Assembly (NCBI GenBank): GCA_020171895.1
Contig: JAIVAN010000003.1
Span: 806,001 to 870,000, forward strand
Length of the DNA stretch: 64,000 nucleotides
DNA from: Bacillus timonensis
GTDB lineage: Bacteria > Bacillota > Bacilli > Bacillales > Bacillaceae_L
Reading direction: 5' to 3'
A model generated the notes under the pieces. That model ran no database searches. It was not told the DNA's origin and worked only from the letters and a program-made list of their open reading frames with translations. The number at the start of each line of letters is the position of its first letter. Positions within the stretch are counted from its first letter, which is position 1. Both the position numbers and the translations under genes were made by a program. Shown here one piece after another: positions 47,721 through 58,002 of the stretch.

Positions 47721-48251
47721 TTATGCAAAAGCAATTGTTACAACAACAATTGTTGCTACAATCCCTACTAAATCAGCAAGTAACCCAACCTTTAATGCAT
47801 CGCCCATTTTTTTTATTCCTACAGCACCAAAATATACAGTTAATACATAAAAGGTAGTATCCGTACTTCCTTGCATAGTCGACGCTAATCTACCTATAAA
47901 AGAGTCTGGCCCATGTGTAGCGATAAGATCGGTCGTCATCCCTAATGCTGCAGTACCCGAAATGGGCCTAATGAGTGCTAACGGTACGATATCTGGTGGA
48001 ATTCCAACTAAATCAAAGAGTGGTCTAAAGAGGTTAATGAAAAACTCTAAAGCACCTGAAGCTCTAAAGATTGAAATAGCTACTAACATCCCTACTAAGA
48101 ATGGAATTATAGAAAAAGCAATTTGAATTCCTTCTTTGCCACCTTCTACAAATTTTTCATAGGTTGGTACTTTTTTTATTGTTCCATATATCAATATTAG
48201 ACCTATTATTATGGGAATAAGCCAAAGAGATATAGCACTTATCATACTCAT
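47721..48251 (-). CDS. spmB: Spore maturation protein SpmB
   Basis: Membrane protein needed for proper spore-core dehydration, with SpmA. The 176-residue protein has about five helices and the nucleoside-recognition/Gate domain pattern (ALIRPISGTAALGMTTDLIATHGPDS). It overlaps spmA by 4 nt. Last gene of the dacB operon. Confidence 0.95.
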   Translation of the reverse strand: MSMISAISLWLIPIIIGLILIYGTIKKVPTYEKFVEGGKEGIQIAFSIIPFLVGMLVAISIFRASGALEFFINLFRPLFDLVGIPPDIVPLALIRPISGTAALGMTTDLIATHGPDSFIGRLASTMQGSTDTTFYVLTVYFGAVGIKKMGDALKVGLLADLVGIVATIVVVTIAFA

Positions 48252-48847
48252 TTGTATGTTTCCCCCCTTTTAACTCTCCTATAATAAAAATATCGGTCAA
48301 TTAATATCGCACCTATTGTAGAACATAGAGTAGCAATTAATGTAGTACCAACTATTTCTGTTGGATTAGAAGAATCATAGGTCATACGAATGGCAATAAC
48401 GGTTGTTGGAATTAAGGTTAAGCTTGATGTATTAATAGCTAAAAATGTTACCATTGATCGACTCACTGTTTCTTTACCTTCATTTAGTACCTTTAGCTGT
48501 TCCATAGCTTTTATCCCCATTGGCGTGGCTGCGTTTCCTAGTCCAAACATATTTGCTACCATGTTCGAAAGCATATAGCCCATCGCAGGATGGTCTACAG
48601 GTACTTCAGGAAATAAACGCTTAACGAAAGGTCGGAAAAGTCTTGAAAGCTTTTCTAGTAGACCTGCAGCCTGCGCTATGTTCATTAAACCTAACCAAAA
48701 AACCAAAATACTTATTAATCCAATACAAATGGTTACGGCTTCTTTCGCTCCATTAAAAACCGCTTCATTTACAGTCTCCATCGTTCCATTTACCATAGCA
48801 AAAATGATTCCTATTAATGTCATGAAGACCCAAATTAAATTAACCAT
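48248..48847 (-). CDS. spmA: Spore maturation protein SpmA
   Basis: A 199-residue membrane protein of the nucleoside-recognition (Gate) domain family. Conserved MVANMFGLGNAATPMGIKAM lies near residue 105. It works with SpmB in lowering spore-core water. It overlaps dacB by 8 nt and spmB by 4 nt, so the three are translationally coupled. Confidence 0.95.
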   Translation of the reverse strand: MVNLIWVFMTLIGIIFAMVNGTMETVNEAVFNGAKEAVTICIGLISILVFWLGLMNIAQAAGLLEKLSRLFRPFVKRLFPEVPVDHPAMGYMLSNMVANMFGLGNAATPMGIKAMEQLKVLNEGKETVSRSMVTFLAINTSSLTLIPTTVIAIRMTYDSSNPTEIVGTTLIATLCSTIGAILIDRYFYYRRVKRGETYK

Positions 48848-49991
48848 GGTCTTTTACACCTAACGAAATTAAAAATAAACTTTTGAACAGATCCCATATG
48901 GAACGATTCGGTCTTTCTACATTTCCATTATCATAGTACACAGGTAACTTCGCTATGACTTCATCTTTTAAAATGATAGCCATTTCTCCAACAATATTCG
49001 GTACGTCTTCCTTCTCTCTCCACCCTTGTTCACTTGGTTCAACTAATGATAATTTTATTCTTACTTTATCTTTTTCATTTGAGGCCAATGGGTAAAGAAA
49101 GTCACGTTTAATAAATAAGTTTTTCTTATATAGCTCATTTTCAATATTTTTGATAGTACCTTCATTTACAATCTTAACTGTTTCAAAATGATCAAAACCA
49201 AAATTGAACATGTTCATATGGTCATTCCAATCATCTGAAGCATTAATGGTTACAGCTATTAAATCTAATCCATCTTTTGAAGCAGTAGTGACCAAAGTTC
49301 GCTTTGCACGTTTCGTATATCCTGTTTTTCCTCCTGTACAATATGAATACAAACCAAGTAATCTATTCTTGTTTTTCCACACCCGATCCCACTTCTCATT
49401 TGGGTTTGGAGCCCTGTGAACTTTTGTTCCAAATATTTGTTTAAATTCTTCATTTTGCATTGCGTACTTTGTTAAAAGTGCCATATCATAAGCAGTTGAA
49501 TAGTGGTTCTCGTGATCATCTAATCCATGTGGGTTTGCAAATTCGGTGTTAAGCATGCCAATTTCTGCGGCCTTTTGATTCATTAAAAATACAAAACCGT
49601 CAAGACTTCCCCCTACATGCTCCGCTATCGCAACAGCTGCGTCATTTCCAGACCTTAACATTAACCCATAAACCAAATCTTCTAACTTTATTTTTTCATT
49701 TGGCTGCAAATAAATTGAAGACCCTTCCGTTTTAATAGCCCGGTTACTAACTTTAACTGTTTCATCTAGCTTACCTGACTCAACGGCCAATATAGCTGTC
49801 ATAATTTTTGTGATACTTGCAATACGCCTTTTTGTATGTGCATCTTTTTCAAACAAAATTCTTCCACTCTCTTGTTCAATTAAAATTGCACTCCTTGCAC
49901 TAACATTATTCGTTGCATGTGTATGTAAAGGAAGTGATGCTACAATTAAAAAAAGAACAACTACGTATATCCATATTTTTTTCCTCTTCAT
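48840..49991 (-). CDS. dacB: D-alanyl-D-alanine carboxypeptidase DacB (PBP5*)
   Basis: Sporulation-specific penicillin-binding protein that sets cross-linking in the spore cortex. The 383-residue length equals B. subtilis DacB (382) only when the ATG at 49989-49991 is used; the open frame runs on to 50111 but the extra 40 codons are not part of the family. It has a signal peptide (1-26), then SITK (Ser59, Lys62), SGN near 120 and KTGYT near 220, all intact. Confidence 0.95.
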   Translation of the reverse strand: MKRKKIWIYVVVLFLIVASLPLHTHATNNVSARSAILIEQESGRILFEKDAHTKRRIASITKIMTAILAVESGKLDETVKVSNRAIKTEGSSIYLQPNEKIKLEDLVYGLMLRSGNDAAVAIAEHVGGSLDGFVFLMNQKAAEIGMLNTEFANPHGLDDHENHYSTAYDMALLTKYAMQNEEFKQIFGTKVHRAPNPNEKWDRVWKNKNRLLGLYSYCTGGKTGYTKRAKRTLVTTASKDGLDLIAVTINASDDWNDHMNMFNFGFDHFETVKIVNEGTIKNIENELYKKNLFIKRDFLYPLASNEKDKVRIKLSLVEPSEQGWREKEDVPNIVGEMAIILKDEVIAKLPVYYDNGNVERPNRSIWDLFKSLFLISLGVKDHG

Positions 49992-50022
49992 TTCATCCCC
50001 GTCCCTTTTGCTGTTTTGTACA

Positions 50023-50050
50023 AGTTTATGCATGTCTAGTCCCATTATGA
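50023..50050 (-). promoter_or_regulatory. Candidate sigma-E promoter of dacB-spmAB
   Basis: On the minus strand TCATAAT (50044-50050) and CATAAACT (50023-50030) are 13 bp apart, close to the sigma-E consensus, about 32 nt before dacB. The dacB operon is sigma-E controlled in B. subtilis. Confidence 0.5.
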
Positions 50051-50180
50051 ATGAAATTACGTTACAAAAGAGACTTGTAAGTTTGAAGAAGACGAAAAAT
50101 AAAAAACGCAAATGGCATTTTGTTTACACCACTTACGTTTAAGTTATTATTTCAAATATTTATTTTTATCTCTCGTGCTT

Positions 50181-51062
50181 CTAAAAAGATTTCCATTTAA
50201 TGTTTACCGCTTTATTAAATCTATCTTCAACATTCTTCCAATTAACAACATTCCACCATTTATTCACATAATCTTTTCTATTATTCTTGTACTGTAAATA
50301 ATATGCGTGCTCCCAAACATCTAATACTAATAAGGGAATCGTATCCCATTGAGTAAATAATTGATGTTTCTCACTTTGTAAAATTTCTAGTCGGTGTGAC
50401 CTAGGTGACCAAACTAGCAACGCCCATCCTACACCTTCCACTTGATTTGCTGCCTCTGTGAAATGCTTTTTGAAGGCAGTGAAGCTACTAAAATCCATTT
50501 CGATTTGCTTAAGTAACGAGCCTTTAGGTATTTTGCTTCCCTTTGGAGACATTACCTCCCAAAAGATACAGTGCAAATAATGCCCAGAACCATGAAAAGC
50601 TAGCTCTCTTTCCCAATGTTTAATTAAAGTGAAATCACCTATTTCCCTAGCTTCCTTGAGCTTTATTTCTGCATTATTTAAACCATCCACATAGCTTTGA
50701 TGATGCTTTGTATGATGTAGTTTCATAATTTCAGTAGAGATATAGGGCTCTAAGGCATTATAGTCGTAAGGTAAAGACGGTAGACTATGTTCACCAATCG
50801 GTATTCTACTTCGGAATGGTTTTTGTTTACCGCAACAAAGCAACTCTACATTTCTTTGGATTTTTTTCATTTCTTCTTCCATTTCTTGAATTAGACGCAT
50901 GTTAGGATAAGTTGTATCATTAGTTAGTTTCTCTAATTTATTCAACCTTTCTAATACAGTAATTCTCTCCTCATCCATTTCACTATTGATTTGTTTAACA
51001 AAATCGATCATTTGTAGTGCCCAATGATTTACTCTTTCAAAATACAATGTGTTTTCTTGCAT
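50181..51062 (-). CDS. Fe/Mn superoxide dismutase with N-terminal extension
   Basis: Disproportionates superoxide. The 293-residue protein is about 90 longer than a minimal SOD because of an N-terminal helical extension (residues 1-90). The SOD domain (about 95-293) keeps the metal ligands: His in HHTKHH, His in GSGHYLH, and the Asp/His pair in DVWEHAYY. This matches the SodF type of B. subtilis. The ATG at 51060-51062 follows GAGGAG; a TTG five codons earlier overlaps it. It sits between dacB and ypuI. Confidence 0.88.
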   Translation of the reverse strand: MQENTLYFERVNHWALQMIDFVKQINSEMDEERITVLERLNKLEKLTNDTTYPNMRLIQEMEEEMKKIQRNVELLCCGKQKPFRSRIPIGEHSLPSLPYDYNALEPYISTEIMKLHHTKHHQSYVDGLNNAEIKLKEAREIGDFTLIKHWERELAFHGSGHYLHCIFWEVMSPKGSKIPKGSLLKQIEMDFSSFTAFKKHFTEAANQVEGVGWALLVWSPRSHRLEILQSEKHQLFTQWDTIPLLVLDVWEHAYYLQYKNNRKDYVNKWWNVVNWKNVEDRFNKAVNIKWKSF

Positions 51063-51153
51063 ATATTCACTCCTCAAAAATTCATCACCTTATTTTATGT
51101 AGGTAGAAATTTCTCGTGACCAATAATAAAAACAGACTAACTGCAACTAAAAA

Positions 51154-51176
51154 AAAGAGTGCAAGAAGCACTCTTT
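51154..51176 (-). terminator. Terminator of ypuI
   Basis: AAAGAGTGC (51154-51162) pairs with GCACTCTTT (51168-51176). T-run on the minus strand. It overlaps the ypuI stop. Confidence 0.88.
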
Positions 51177-51663
51177 ACTTAGACTGTATAATTTTAGTTC
51201 GATAATCTGTTTCATAATATTCTAGCTCTTCTCGAACTAGTTGAAAATCCGCTTCAAGTGAAAGCAATAAATCTCTTACTGAAGGAGGTGGAGATTTTCT
51301 ATAATTTATTGCATTTTTACCTGTATATGCTGATCTACTGTCCTCAAACCACAAGTCATTTCTTGGTGAAAAAAACTCAACAATACATTGATGATATATT
51401 CGATATAGTGTCTTTTCTGCTGCTGACTTACGAAATGGTTCATTTGATAAGAAAACCTGACAAGCATCTAAACCTTCTTCACAGTACACCACTAGTCTTC
51501 TTAGGGTAGATAGCAGGGATGCATAATACTCCTTATCCCCGTCTTCTTCGTTTAGTAGGCCATGAATAGTTGTTTCGTTTAAGTAAGAGTTAAGTACTTG
51601 CACTGTTTTTTCTAGAAAACCTTCTACTTGTTGCATTTGAGACTTTACAATCGAATTTCCCAT
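51175..51663 (-). CDS. ypuI: YpuI family protein (DUF3907)
   Basis: A 162-residue cytosolic helical protein with the conserved family start (MGNSIVKSQMQQVEGFLEKT) and LRRLVVYCEEGLDACQ. It lies between the dacB operon and scpB as in B. subtilis. Function is unknown; its lasting association with spmAB-dacB suggests a link to sporulation or the cell envelope, but this is inference. GGAGG precedes the ATG. Confidence 0.85.
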   Translation of the reverse strand: MGNSIVKSQMQQVEGFLEKTVQVLNSYLNETTIHGLLNEEDGDKEYYASLLSTLRRLVVYCEEGLDACQVFLSNEPFRKSAAEKTLYRIYHQCIVEFFSPRNDLWFEDSRSAYTGKNAINYRKSPPPSVRDLLLSLEADFQLVREELEYYETDYRTKIIQSK

Positions 51664-51705
51664 CCGTTACCCCTCCAAATATGTATAGTTAAACATTAAA
51701 CGAAA

Positions 51706-52122
51706 TTAAGAATGTACGACGTAATCTAGTGGAGATCCAATTACAATCTGTCCTTTTGAAATAAGTTCCACAAACATTTGATTCAATTTCTTGTAATCGA
51801 TATCTTTAAAATAAGACTCAAAATCTTCAATCGTATTAATATATACCCTTTTACGGAAACGGAAGCCTGGGTTTTTCAGTAGACAGACAATCCCAACTAT
51901 ATCTTTAAAATAAATGTGTTTATTTTCTACGGTGAAAACAGGATCTTCTTTAAACGGGGTAAATTGAGAGAACGCCTCATCAAAATAGCGAATATATAAT
52001 AGATGAAATGTCTTTTCTTCGCCATTGTCTACGAACGTCACTTCAGAACGATTAAAAAAATCCTCAGAAGTGTTTGGTTGCGCTTTTTCTAATTCATAAC
52101 CTTTACACTCTTTTATTAACAT
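51706..52122 (-). CDS. Unknown conserved-looking soluble protein (138 aa)
   Basis: I do not recognise this gene. The product is soluble, of mixed alpha/beta character, with many aromatic residues (LLYIRYFDEAFSQFTPF, GFRFRKRVYI) and no signal, membrane or metal motif. The ATG at 52120-52122 follows GAGGTGAG at 6 nt. It lies between ypuI and scpB, where B. subtilis has no gene. It reads on the same strand as ypuI, 42 nt ahead of it. Confidence 0.65.
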   Translation of the reverse strand: MLIKECKGYELEKAQPNTSEDFFNRSEVTFVDNGEEKTFHLLYIRYFDEAFSQFTPFKEDPVFTVENKHIYFKDIVGIVCLLKNPGFRFRKRVYINTIEDFESYFKDIDYKKLNQMFVELISKGQIVIGSPLDYVVHS

Positions 52123-52190
52123 ATTCAACTCACCTCGGTTAATTGATTAAATCGATAAATAATTTGATATCGTTATGTATATGGATAAAA

Positions 52191-52212
52191 AGGCCGTAGA
52201 AACATACGACCT
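52191..52212 (-). terminator. Terminator of scpAB
   Basis: AGGCCGTA (52191-52198) pairs with TACGACCT (52205-52212) with one mismatch. Five T follow on the minus strand. Confidence 0.7.
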
Positions 52213-52262
52213 AAGTTATACCTATATCTTACCATATATAAGTTACACGTGTCAGAATCATC

Positions 52263-52844
52263 TTAATCAAGTGATTCCTGAAATTTCTCAAAGAACAAGT
52301 CTGCTTCTTCTTGTACAAAATCATCATCAACCTTCTCCGGTAAGGGTGGTAGTTCTTTAATCGTTTTTAAGCCAAAATACTCTAGAAATTCCTTGGTAGT
52401 GCCATACAAGATAGCCCGACCTGGTCCTTCAGCACGACCAACTTCTTTAATAAGAGCCTTAGCACTTAACGTTTGCACAGGTCTCTCCGTTTTCACTCCA
52501 CGTATTTCCTCAATTTCTGCACGGGTAATGGGTTGTCTATATGCTACAATAGCAAGTGTTTCTAACGCAGCTTGAGAAAGAGAATTTGAAGTTGGAGATT
52601 CGACTAACTTTTTTAAATAGGGAGCATGCTCTTTCTTTGTAGTCAATTGAAAAACACCCGCGACTTCAACTAAATGTATGCCTCGACTTTTACTCTTGTA
52701 TTCCTCTACAAGCTCATGAATAATATCTAGTGCTACATCTTCACCAACTTCTACTGCATTGGACACCTGCTTTAATGAAAGTCCTTCATCTCCAGCTGCA
52801 AAAAGTAACCCCTCAACTATCGCTTTCCATTGGATAATGTCCAT
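52263..52844 (-). CDS. scpB: Segregation and condensation protein ScpB
   Basis: Winged-helix (kite) subunit of the SMC-ScpAB condensin that organises the chromosome. The 193-residue protein has two winged-helix domains ([19 protein letters not shown] and [18 protein letters not shown]) and an acidic C-terminus. It overlaps the 3' end of scpA by 32 nt, indicating coupled translation. Confidence 0.96.
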   Translation of the reverse strand: MDIIQWKAIVEGLLFAAGDEGLSLKQVSNAVEVGEDVALDIIHELVEEYKSKSRGIHLVEVAGVFQLTTKKEHAPYLKKLVESPTSNSLSQAALETLAIVAYRQPITRAEIEEIRGVKTERPVQTLSAKALIKEVGRAEGPGRAILYGTTKEFLEYFGLKTIKELPPLPEKVDDDFVQEEADLFFEKFQESLD

Positions 52845-53595
52845 CTTGATTCACTTCCTCTTTACTTGATATAAAAATTTCAGAAAAATTATTTTCCTGC
52901 TCAATTAGAATCAAGTTTTTCTTCATTAACTCTAATATCGCTAAAAAGGTAACAACGATATGTACCTTTTCTTGATGTGGAAATAAATGAAAGAAATTTA
53001 TTCTCTTTTTATATGTCTTAAGTTCTTCGAGAATCTCATTCATTCTTTGCTCAATTGGTACCTCTTGTCTCGCAATTTTAGTATGCATCGGTTTTTGAAG
53101 CTTTTTTCTTCGTAATAACTTTTGTAGGGCACCTAACATATCGTACAAATTAACATCTAAATTCGAATAGTCATTTTTAACCTCTTTAGAAAATTCACTT
53201 AAATCGCTAGGAGGTTTTGTATATACTTGTCCTCTTTCATGTTCTAGTGACTTTAAATCTAATGCAGCTTCTTTATATTTTCTATATTCAATTAGTCTTT
53301 GCATTAGCTCTTCTCTTGGATCTTCTTCAAGTTCTAAGTGTAGGTCATCATTCATATCAATCTCTTGTTTTGGCAGTAGCATTTTACTTTTTATTGCAAG
53401 TAAAGTTGCTGCCATAACTAAATATTCGCTAGCCACATCTAACTGTAACTCTTTCATCGCTTGAATATATAACATATATTGTTCTGTGATTGCTGCTACT
53501 TGTATATCATAAATATCTATCTCTAATCGATTAATTAAATGCAAAAGAAGATCCAATGGCCCTTCAAATGCATCAATTTTTACATTATATTGCAA
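52813..53595 (-). CDS. scpA: Segregation and condensation protein ScpA
   Basis: Kleisin subunit of the SMC condensin. The 260-residue protein has the N-terminal SMC-neck-binding segment ([12 protein letters not shown]) and [19 protein letters not shown], with a C-terminal winged helix. It forms an operon with scpB. The ATG begins [10 protein letters not shown]. Confidence 0.97.
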   Translation of the reverse strand: MQYNVKIDAFEGPLDLLLHLINRLEIDIYDIQVAAITEQYMLYIQAMKELQLDVASEYLVMAATLLAIKSKMLLPKQEIDMNDDLHLELEEDPREELMQRLIEYRKYKEAALDLKSLEHERGQVYTKPPSDLSEFSKEVKNDYSNLDVNLYDMLGALQKLLRRKKLQKPMHTKIARQEVPIEQRMNEILEELKTYKKRINFFHLFPHQEKVHIVVTFLAILELMKKNLILIEQENNFSEIFISSKEEVNQDGHYPMESDS

Positions 53596-53797
53596 ATTCT
53601 ATTCACCACTACTTCATCCTCATTAAATTCTCAGTAAATCCTTATTACATAACGATTATTAAGCTAATTTATAGTATAGAGGATTATGAAGACTTATCCA
53701 ATACTATTTTCTGAATAACCAATATTAGAAATTATTGTTATTTAATAAATTAACATCTCCTTACTACTATACTTTTATCATAGCATGACAAACGCCT

Positions 53798-53826
53798 ACA
53801 CACCTCCATTTTTCATTCATATGATA
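53798..53826 (+). promoter_or_regulatory. Candidate mother-cell (sigma-K-like) promoter
   Basis: ACAC (53798-53801) and CATATGATA (53818-53826) are spaced 16 bp, matching the sigma-K pattern (AC and CATAnnnTA). It lies 49 nt upstream of the YjcZ-family gene, which fits late mother-cell expression. Confidence 0.45.
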
Positions 53827-53875
53827 GTAAGGAAAAAGCAATAGTCCTGCTATTGACAGTTGAGGAGGGAAAGTT

Positions 53876-53968
53876 ATGTCTGATGGTATTGGAAAATTCG
53901 GTGGAGGATTTGCGTTGATTGTCGTTTTATTCATTTTGTTAATTATTGTTGGGGCTTCATGGTGCTAA
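53876..53968 (+). CDS. YjcZ-family sporulation micropeptide (30 aa)
   Basis: A 30-residue peptide with a glycine-rich start (MSDGIGKFGGG) and one hydrophobic helix (FALIVVLFILLIIVGASW), the pattern of the YjcZ/YoaF sporulation family found in spores. GAGGAGGGA lies 6 nt before the ATG. Its own terminator follows. It is too short for usual gene callers but the family match is clear. Confidence 0.85.
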   Translation: MSDGIGKFGGGFALIVVLFILLIIVGASWC

Positions 53969-54008
53969 CTTATAAGTAATGATTAATAGTGAACGAACTA
54001 CCTGAGAC

Positions 54009-54039
54009 AGATAGCCTTTCAACTATCGAAAGGCTATCT
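54009..54039 (+). terminator. Terminator of the YjcZ-family gene
   Basis: AGATAGCCTTTC (54009-54020) pairs with GAAAGGCTATCT (54028-54039), followed by TTGTT. Confidence 0.88.
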
Positions 54040-54120
54040 TTGTTACAGGCTATAAGTGAATTCAACATTCTCCTATGATAAAATTATTACATATTAGTTT
54101 TTTAGGGAGTGTTTTTAAGT

Positions 54121-54648
54121 ATGTTTTCCAAAAATTATATCCAATATTTAGTTCATTTCCACTGTGATCGTGATTACTTTGAATGCCATGAATTATTAGA
54201 GGAAGAATGGAAAAAAGACAATTCTTCAGAAAGAAAAAAATGTCTTGTAGGGCTAATCCAAATTGCAGTAGCGCTTTATCATCAACGTAGAGGGAATTTT
54301 AACGGTGCAGTGCGTATGATGCAGAAGGCAATTGATATATTGAACAAAGAAAAAACAGCCATCAACAATCTTGGATTGTCCTATGAAAAGCTTTTACTTC
54401 TACTAGAACAACGACTTATTGAGATGAAGGCCAAAGTCCCTTATTCCAGTATAAATCTTCCTATTATAAACAACGAACTTTTAAATATCTGTAAGAAGAG
54501 TTGTTTGGAGCAACAGCTAACATGGGGTAGCAACAGTAATTTACAAAAGACAGAGTTAATTCATAGACATAAGCTTAGAGATCGATCGGATGTAATGAAG
54601 GAAAGAGAAACAGCTAAACGTATTAAAAAACAGCAGCAAGGAAAATGA
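54121..54648 (+). CDS. ypuF: DUF309 protein YpuF
   Basis: A 175-residue cytosolic helical protein of the DUF309 family with the signature FHCDRDYFECHELLEEEW and a later LIQIAVALYHQRRGNFNGA helix. The His/Glu pattern suggests a metal-binding helical bundle, but activity is unknown. The ATG at 54121 follows AGGGAG; an upstream GTG overlaps that site. It is in the ypuF-ribT neighbourhood seen in B. subtilis. Confidence 0.85.
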   Translation: MFSKNYIQYLVHFHCDRDYFECHELLEEEWKKDNSSERKKCLVGLIQIAVALYHQRRGNFNGAVRMMQKAIDILNKEKTAINNLGLSYEKLLLLLEQRLIEMKAKVPYSSINLPIINNELLNICKKSCLEQQLTWGSNSNLQKTELIHRHKLRDRSDVMKERETAKRIKKQQQGK

Positions 54649-54663
54649 TTTAAAAAAAACAAA

Positions 54664-54689
54664 ATCGCTCCAAATCGTACTGGAGCGAT
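54664..54689. terminator. Bidirectional terminator between ypuF and ribT
   Basis: ATCGCTCCA (54664-54672) pairs with TGGAGCGAT (54681-54689). It sits between convergent genes. Confidence 0.85.
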
Positions 54690-54702
54690 AAATCAATACT
54701 TA

Positions 54703-55192
<490 letters not shown>

Positions 55193-55283
55193 TGGTTATA
55201 CACTCCTAACATTTTATTATAGCAGTTTAGAAGTGATTTTAAACATAGATTAGATATGGCACTCTTCTTTCATTTACATGTGA

Positions 55284-55751
55284 TTATGAAAAAGAACGTG
55301 CTAAATTTGCCATTTCAATTGCTGCTACACCAGATTCCCAACCTTTATTTCCAGCCTTTGTTCCCGCTCTTTCAATCGCTTGTTCAATTGTTTCAGTTGT
55401 TAAGACTCCAAAAATTACAGGAATACCACTATTTAATGAAGTAGTAGATACACCTTTTGCAACTTCATTACATACAAAATCATAGTGAGAAGTCGCACCT
55501 CTAATTACTGTACCAAGTGTGATGACTGCATCATACTTTTTAGATTCTGCCATTCTTCTTGCGATTAATGGGATTTCAAATGCCCCAGGTACCCATGCCA
55601 CATCTACATTTTCGTCTTCAACACCATGTCTTTTTAATGCGTCTAGTGCTCCACCTAATAATTTACTTGTAATAAACTCATTAAATCTGGCTACTACAAT
55701 TCCTACTTTTAAGTCCGTTCCTACTAAATGACCTTCAAATGTTCTACCCAT
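55284..55751 (-). CDS. ribH: 6,7-dimethyl-8-ribityllumazine synthase
   Basis: Condenses 5-amino-6-ribitylaminouracil with dihydroxybutanone phosphate, the penultimate step to riboflavin. The 155-residue protein has [28 protein letters not shown] (catalytic histidine) and GNKGWE. TAGGAGG precedes the ATG. It is cut off from ribBA by a 376-nt gap holding dispersed repeat copy 3. Confidence 0.97.
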   Translation of the reverse strand: MGRTFEGHLVGTDLKVGIVVARFNEFITSKLLGGALDALKRHGVEDENVDVAWVPGAFEIPLIARRMAESKKYDAVITLGTVIRGATSHYDFVCNEVAKGVSTTSLNSGIPVIFGVLTTETIEQAIERAGTKAGNKGWESGVAAIEMANLARSFS

Positions 55752-55788
55752 TCCTCTTCCTCCTATAAAAACTCGTTATTTTTATTGA

Positions 55789-56048
55789 CTACCCTGAAAA
55801 TGCGACACTGTATATGGTGTGTTAACCTCCGTTGCAGGAACCTCGCTTTCCGCGGGGCGCTCCTGGAGCCTCCTCGGCTTCGCCTGTGGGGTCTCCAGTC
55901 CAGCGCATCTCCCGCAGGAGTGTCGGTCCTTCTACTTCGGTTAACACGCATGAATTACTTAAATGCCAACAATCTATATACAAGCAAAATTCAAGTTCAG
56001 ATTTTCATCCTTCATGGTGCAAATCCCTATTTGAATGGAAGTCTACCC
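55789..56048. repeat. Palindromic dispersed repeat, copy 3 (inside rib operon)
   Basis: Same family as the elements at 14116 and 42965. Head CTACCCTGAAAATGCG (55789-55804); the tail GTCTACCC is at 56041-56048, 254 bp on. The inner palindrome runs from GTGTTAACC (55819) to GGTTAACAC (55947), 129 bp, with perfectly matching arms. The central stem is CCTGGAG/CTCCAG where copy 1 has CTTGAG/CTCAAG, a compensatory change. It lies between ribBA and ribH. Confidence 0.9.
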
Positions 56049-56127
56049 ACGATATTCACATGAACTTGTGTAGTATTTTAGCTCATCCCTCTATCTTATA
56101 TAGATTCTAATGCAACAGATAGGTTCA

Positions 56128-57321
56128 TTAAAAATGAAGCATGTGTCCTAGTTTTTGATGTTTTGTTTTAAGATAACTTTCATTATCCTTTTTCGTAGGC
56201 ATTTGTAAAGGGATACGGTCTACGACTTCGAGTTCATATCCTTGTAGACCAGTTATCTTCCTTGGATTATTTGTTAGTAGCTTCATTTTTGAGATACCTA
56301 AGTCCTTTAAAATTTGTGCCCCTATTCCGTAATCTCGAAGATCTGGACCAAAACCTAATTTTTCATTTGCCTCTACCGTATCGTAACCTTCTTCTTGTAG
56401 CTTATAAGCTCTCATTTTGTTAAGTAACCCTATACCACGGCCTTCTTGTCGCATGTATAAGAGGACTCCGTTTCCTTCTTTTTCAATTTGAGAAAGGGCT
56501 GCATGAAGCTGTGGACCACAATCACAGCGGTTTGAACCGAAAACATCACCAGTTAAACATTCAGAATGAACCCTTACGATCGTTGGCTCGTCTGGTAATA
56601 TTTCTCCTTTTACTAATGCTATGTGCTCTTTACCGTCAATTACATTTGAGTACCCTATCGCCTTAAATTCTCCAAATTCAGTTGGAAGTGTAATTTCAAC
56701 TTCTCTCTTAATGAGTTTGTCCTTTCGGTTTCTGTACTTAATTAAATCCTTTATTGTGATCATTTTCAATTCATGTTCATCAGCAATTTTTCTGAGATCT
56801 GGAACCCTAGCCATTGTACCGTCTTCATTCATTATTTCACAAATGACACCAGCAGGCTTTGAACCACTAAGTCTAGCTAAATCTACAGCTGCTTCTGTAT
56901 GCCCTGCTCTTCTTAATACACCACCGTCTTTTGCAACTAGAGGGAAAATGTGACCCGGTCTCTTATAATCTGAGGCCTTTGTATCAGGATTTAATAATTG
57001 CATAATCGTCAATGATCTTTCAAATGCACTAATTCCAGTTGTTGTACTCTTATAATCAATACTAACTGTAAATGCAGTACCATGTGAATCTGTATTGTGA
57101 TTCACCATTGGTTTTAAATCCAATTTTTTTGCCAGTTCTTCAGTTACAGGAACACATACTAAACCTCTACCGTGCTTTACCATGAAATTAATTACTTCTG
57201 GAGTTGCTTTTTCAGCTAACGATACGAAGTCACCTTCGTTTTCTCTATCCTCATCATCACAAACAATGACTACTTTTCCTTGCATTAGGTCGTAAATTGC
57301 TTCTTCAATTGGATCAAACAT
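56128..57321 (-). CDS. ribBA: Bifunctional DHBP synthase / GTP cyclohydrolase II
   Basis: Supplies both precursors of riboflavin. The 397-residue protein has an N-terminal 3,4-dihydroxy-2-butanone 4-phosphate synthase domain ([19 protein letters not shown]) and a C-terminal GTP cyclohydrolase II domain with the zinc cysteines in [17 protein letters not shown] and RQEGRGIGL. The ATG at 57319-57321 follows AAAGGGTG; a GTG three codons earlier overlaps it. It starts 14 nt after ribE. Confidence 0.97.
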   Translation of the reverse strand: MFDPIEEAIYDLMQGKVVIVCDDEDRENEGDFVSLAEKATPEVINFMVKHGRGLVCVPVTEELAKKLDLKPMVNHNTDSHGTAFTVSIDYKSTTTGISAFERSLTIMQLLNPDTKASDYKRPGHIFPLVAKDGGVLRRAGHTEAAVDLARLSGSKPAGVICEIMNEDGTMARVPDLRKIADEHELKMITIKDLIKYRNRKDKLIKREVEITLPTEFGEFKAIGYSNVIDGKEHIALVKGEILPDEPTIVRVHSECLTGDVFGSNRCDCGPQLHAALSQIEKEGNGVLLYMRQEGRGIGLLNKMRAYKLQEEGYDTVEANEKLGFGPDLRDYGIGAQILKDLGISKMKLLTNNPRKITGLQGYELEVVDRIPLQMPTKKDNESYLKTKHQKLGHMLHF

Positions 57322-57335
57322 TACTTTCACCCTTT

Positions 57336-57992
57336 CTATTTGTATCCATGCTCCTCTAAAAAACCTGCTGTAATTGATGATTGTTTCGAAGGCTTCCCAT
57401 CATGTAAATTTTGGACGAATTGCTGTACATATTTCCCTAGCATATCACATTCTAAATTTACCGTATCACCTTGTCCTTTTTGCCCAAGAATGGTTTCTTG
57501 TAACGTATGAGGGATTAAAGAGATTGTGAATGTATTGTCTGTTAATCCAAATATCGTAAGACTTGTGCCGTCAACAGCAACTGATCCCTTCATCAACATA
57601 AACTTTCGTATATGTTCATCCACCTTAATGGTATAGTAGACCGCGTTTTCTTTACGTTCTTTATGTACAATCTCACCAACGCCATCCACATGACCTGAGA
57701 CAAAGTGACCACCGAACCTTCCATTAGCAGCCATTGCACGCTCTAAATTAACAGAGGATCCACGTCTTAAGGAAACTAATGAAGTTGCATTTATTGTTTC
57801 AGGCATAACATCAACCGTAAACTCTCGATCTGTAAATGATGTAACCGTTAAACATACTCCATTTACTGAAATACTATCCCCAAGTTGAACATCATTTAGA
57901 ATCTTACTTGCTTCTATTTTCAAGATGATGGCTTGGCCCGTACCTGAAATATTTTTAACAGTGCCAATTTCTTCTATAATACCTGTAAACAC
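57336..57992 (-). CDS. ribE: Riboflavin synthase alpha chain
   Basis: Dismutates two lumazines to riboflavin. The 218-residue protein has two lumazine-binding repeats ([10 protein letters not shown] and [14 protein letters not shown]). A GTG start (57990-57992) is preferred because it gives the family N-terminus and GGGGGAG lies 4-5 nt upstream; the longer frame runs into ribD. It is 10 nt after ribD. Confidence 0.95.
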   Translation of the reverse strand: MFTGIIEEIGTVKNISGTGQAIILKIEASKILNDVQLGDSISVNGVCLTVTSFTDREFTVDVMPETINATSLVSLRRGSSVNLERAMAANGRFGGHFVSGHVDGVGEIVHKERKENAVYYTIKVDEHIRKFMLMKGSVAVDGTSLTIFGLTDNTFTISLIPHTLQETILGQKGQGDTVNLECDMLGKYVQQFVQNLHDGKPSKQSSITAGFLEEHGYK

Positions 57993-58002
57993 CGTACTCC
58001 CC

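Noticed and set aside
49992-50111. Forty-residue N-terminal extension of DacB
   Set aside because: The ATG at 49989-49991 gives a normal signal peptide and the exact family length, and a sigma-E promoter lies within the extension.
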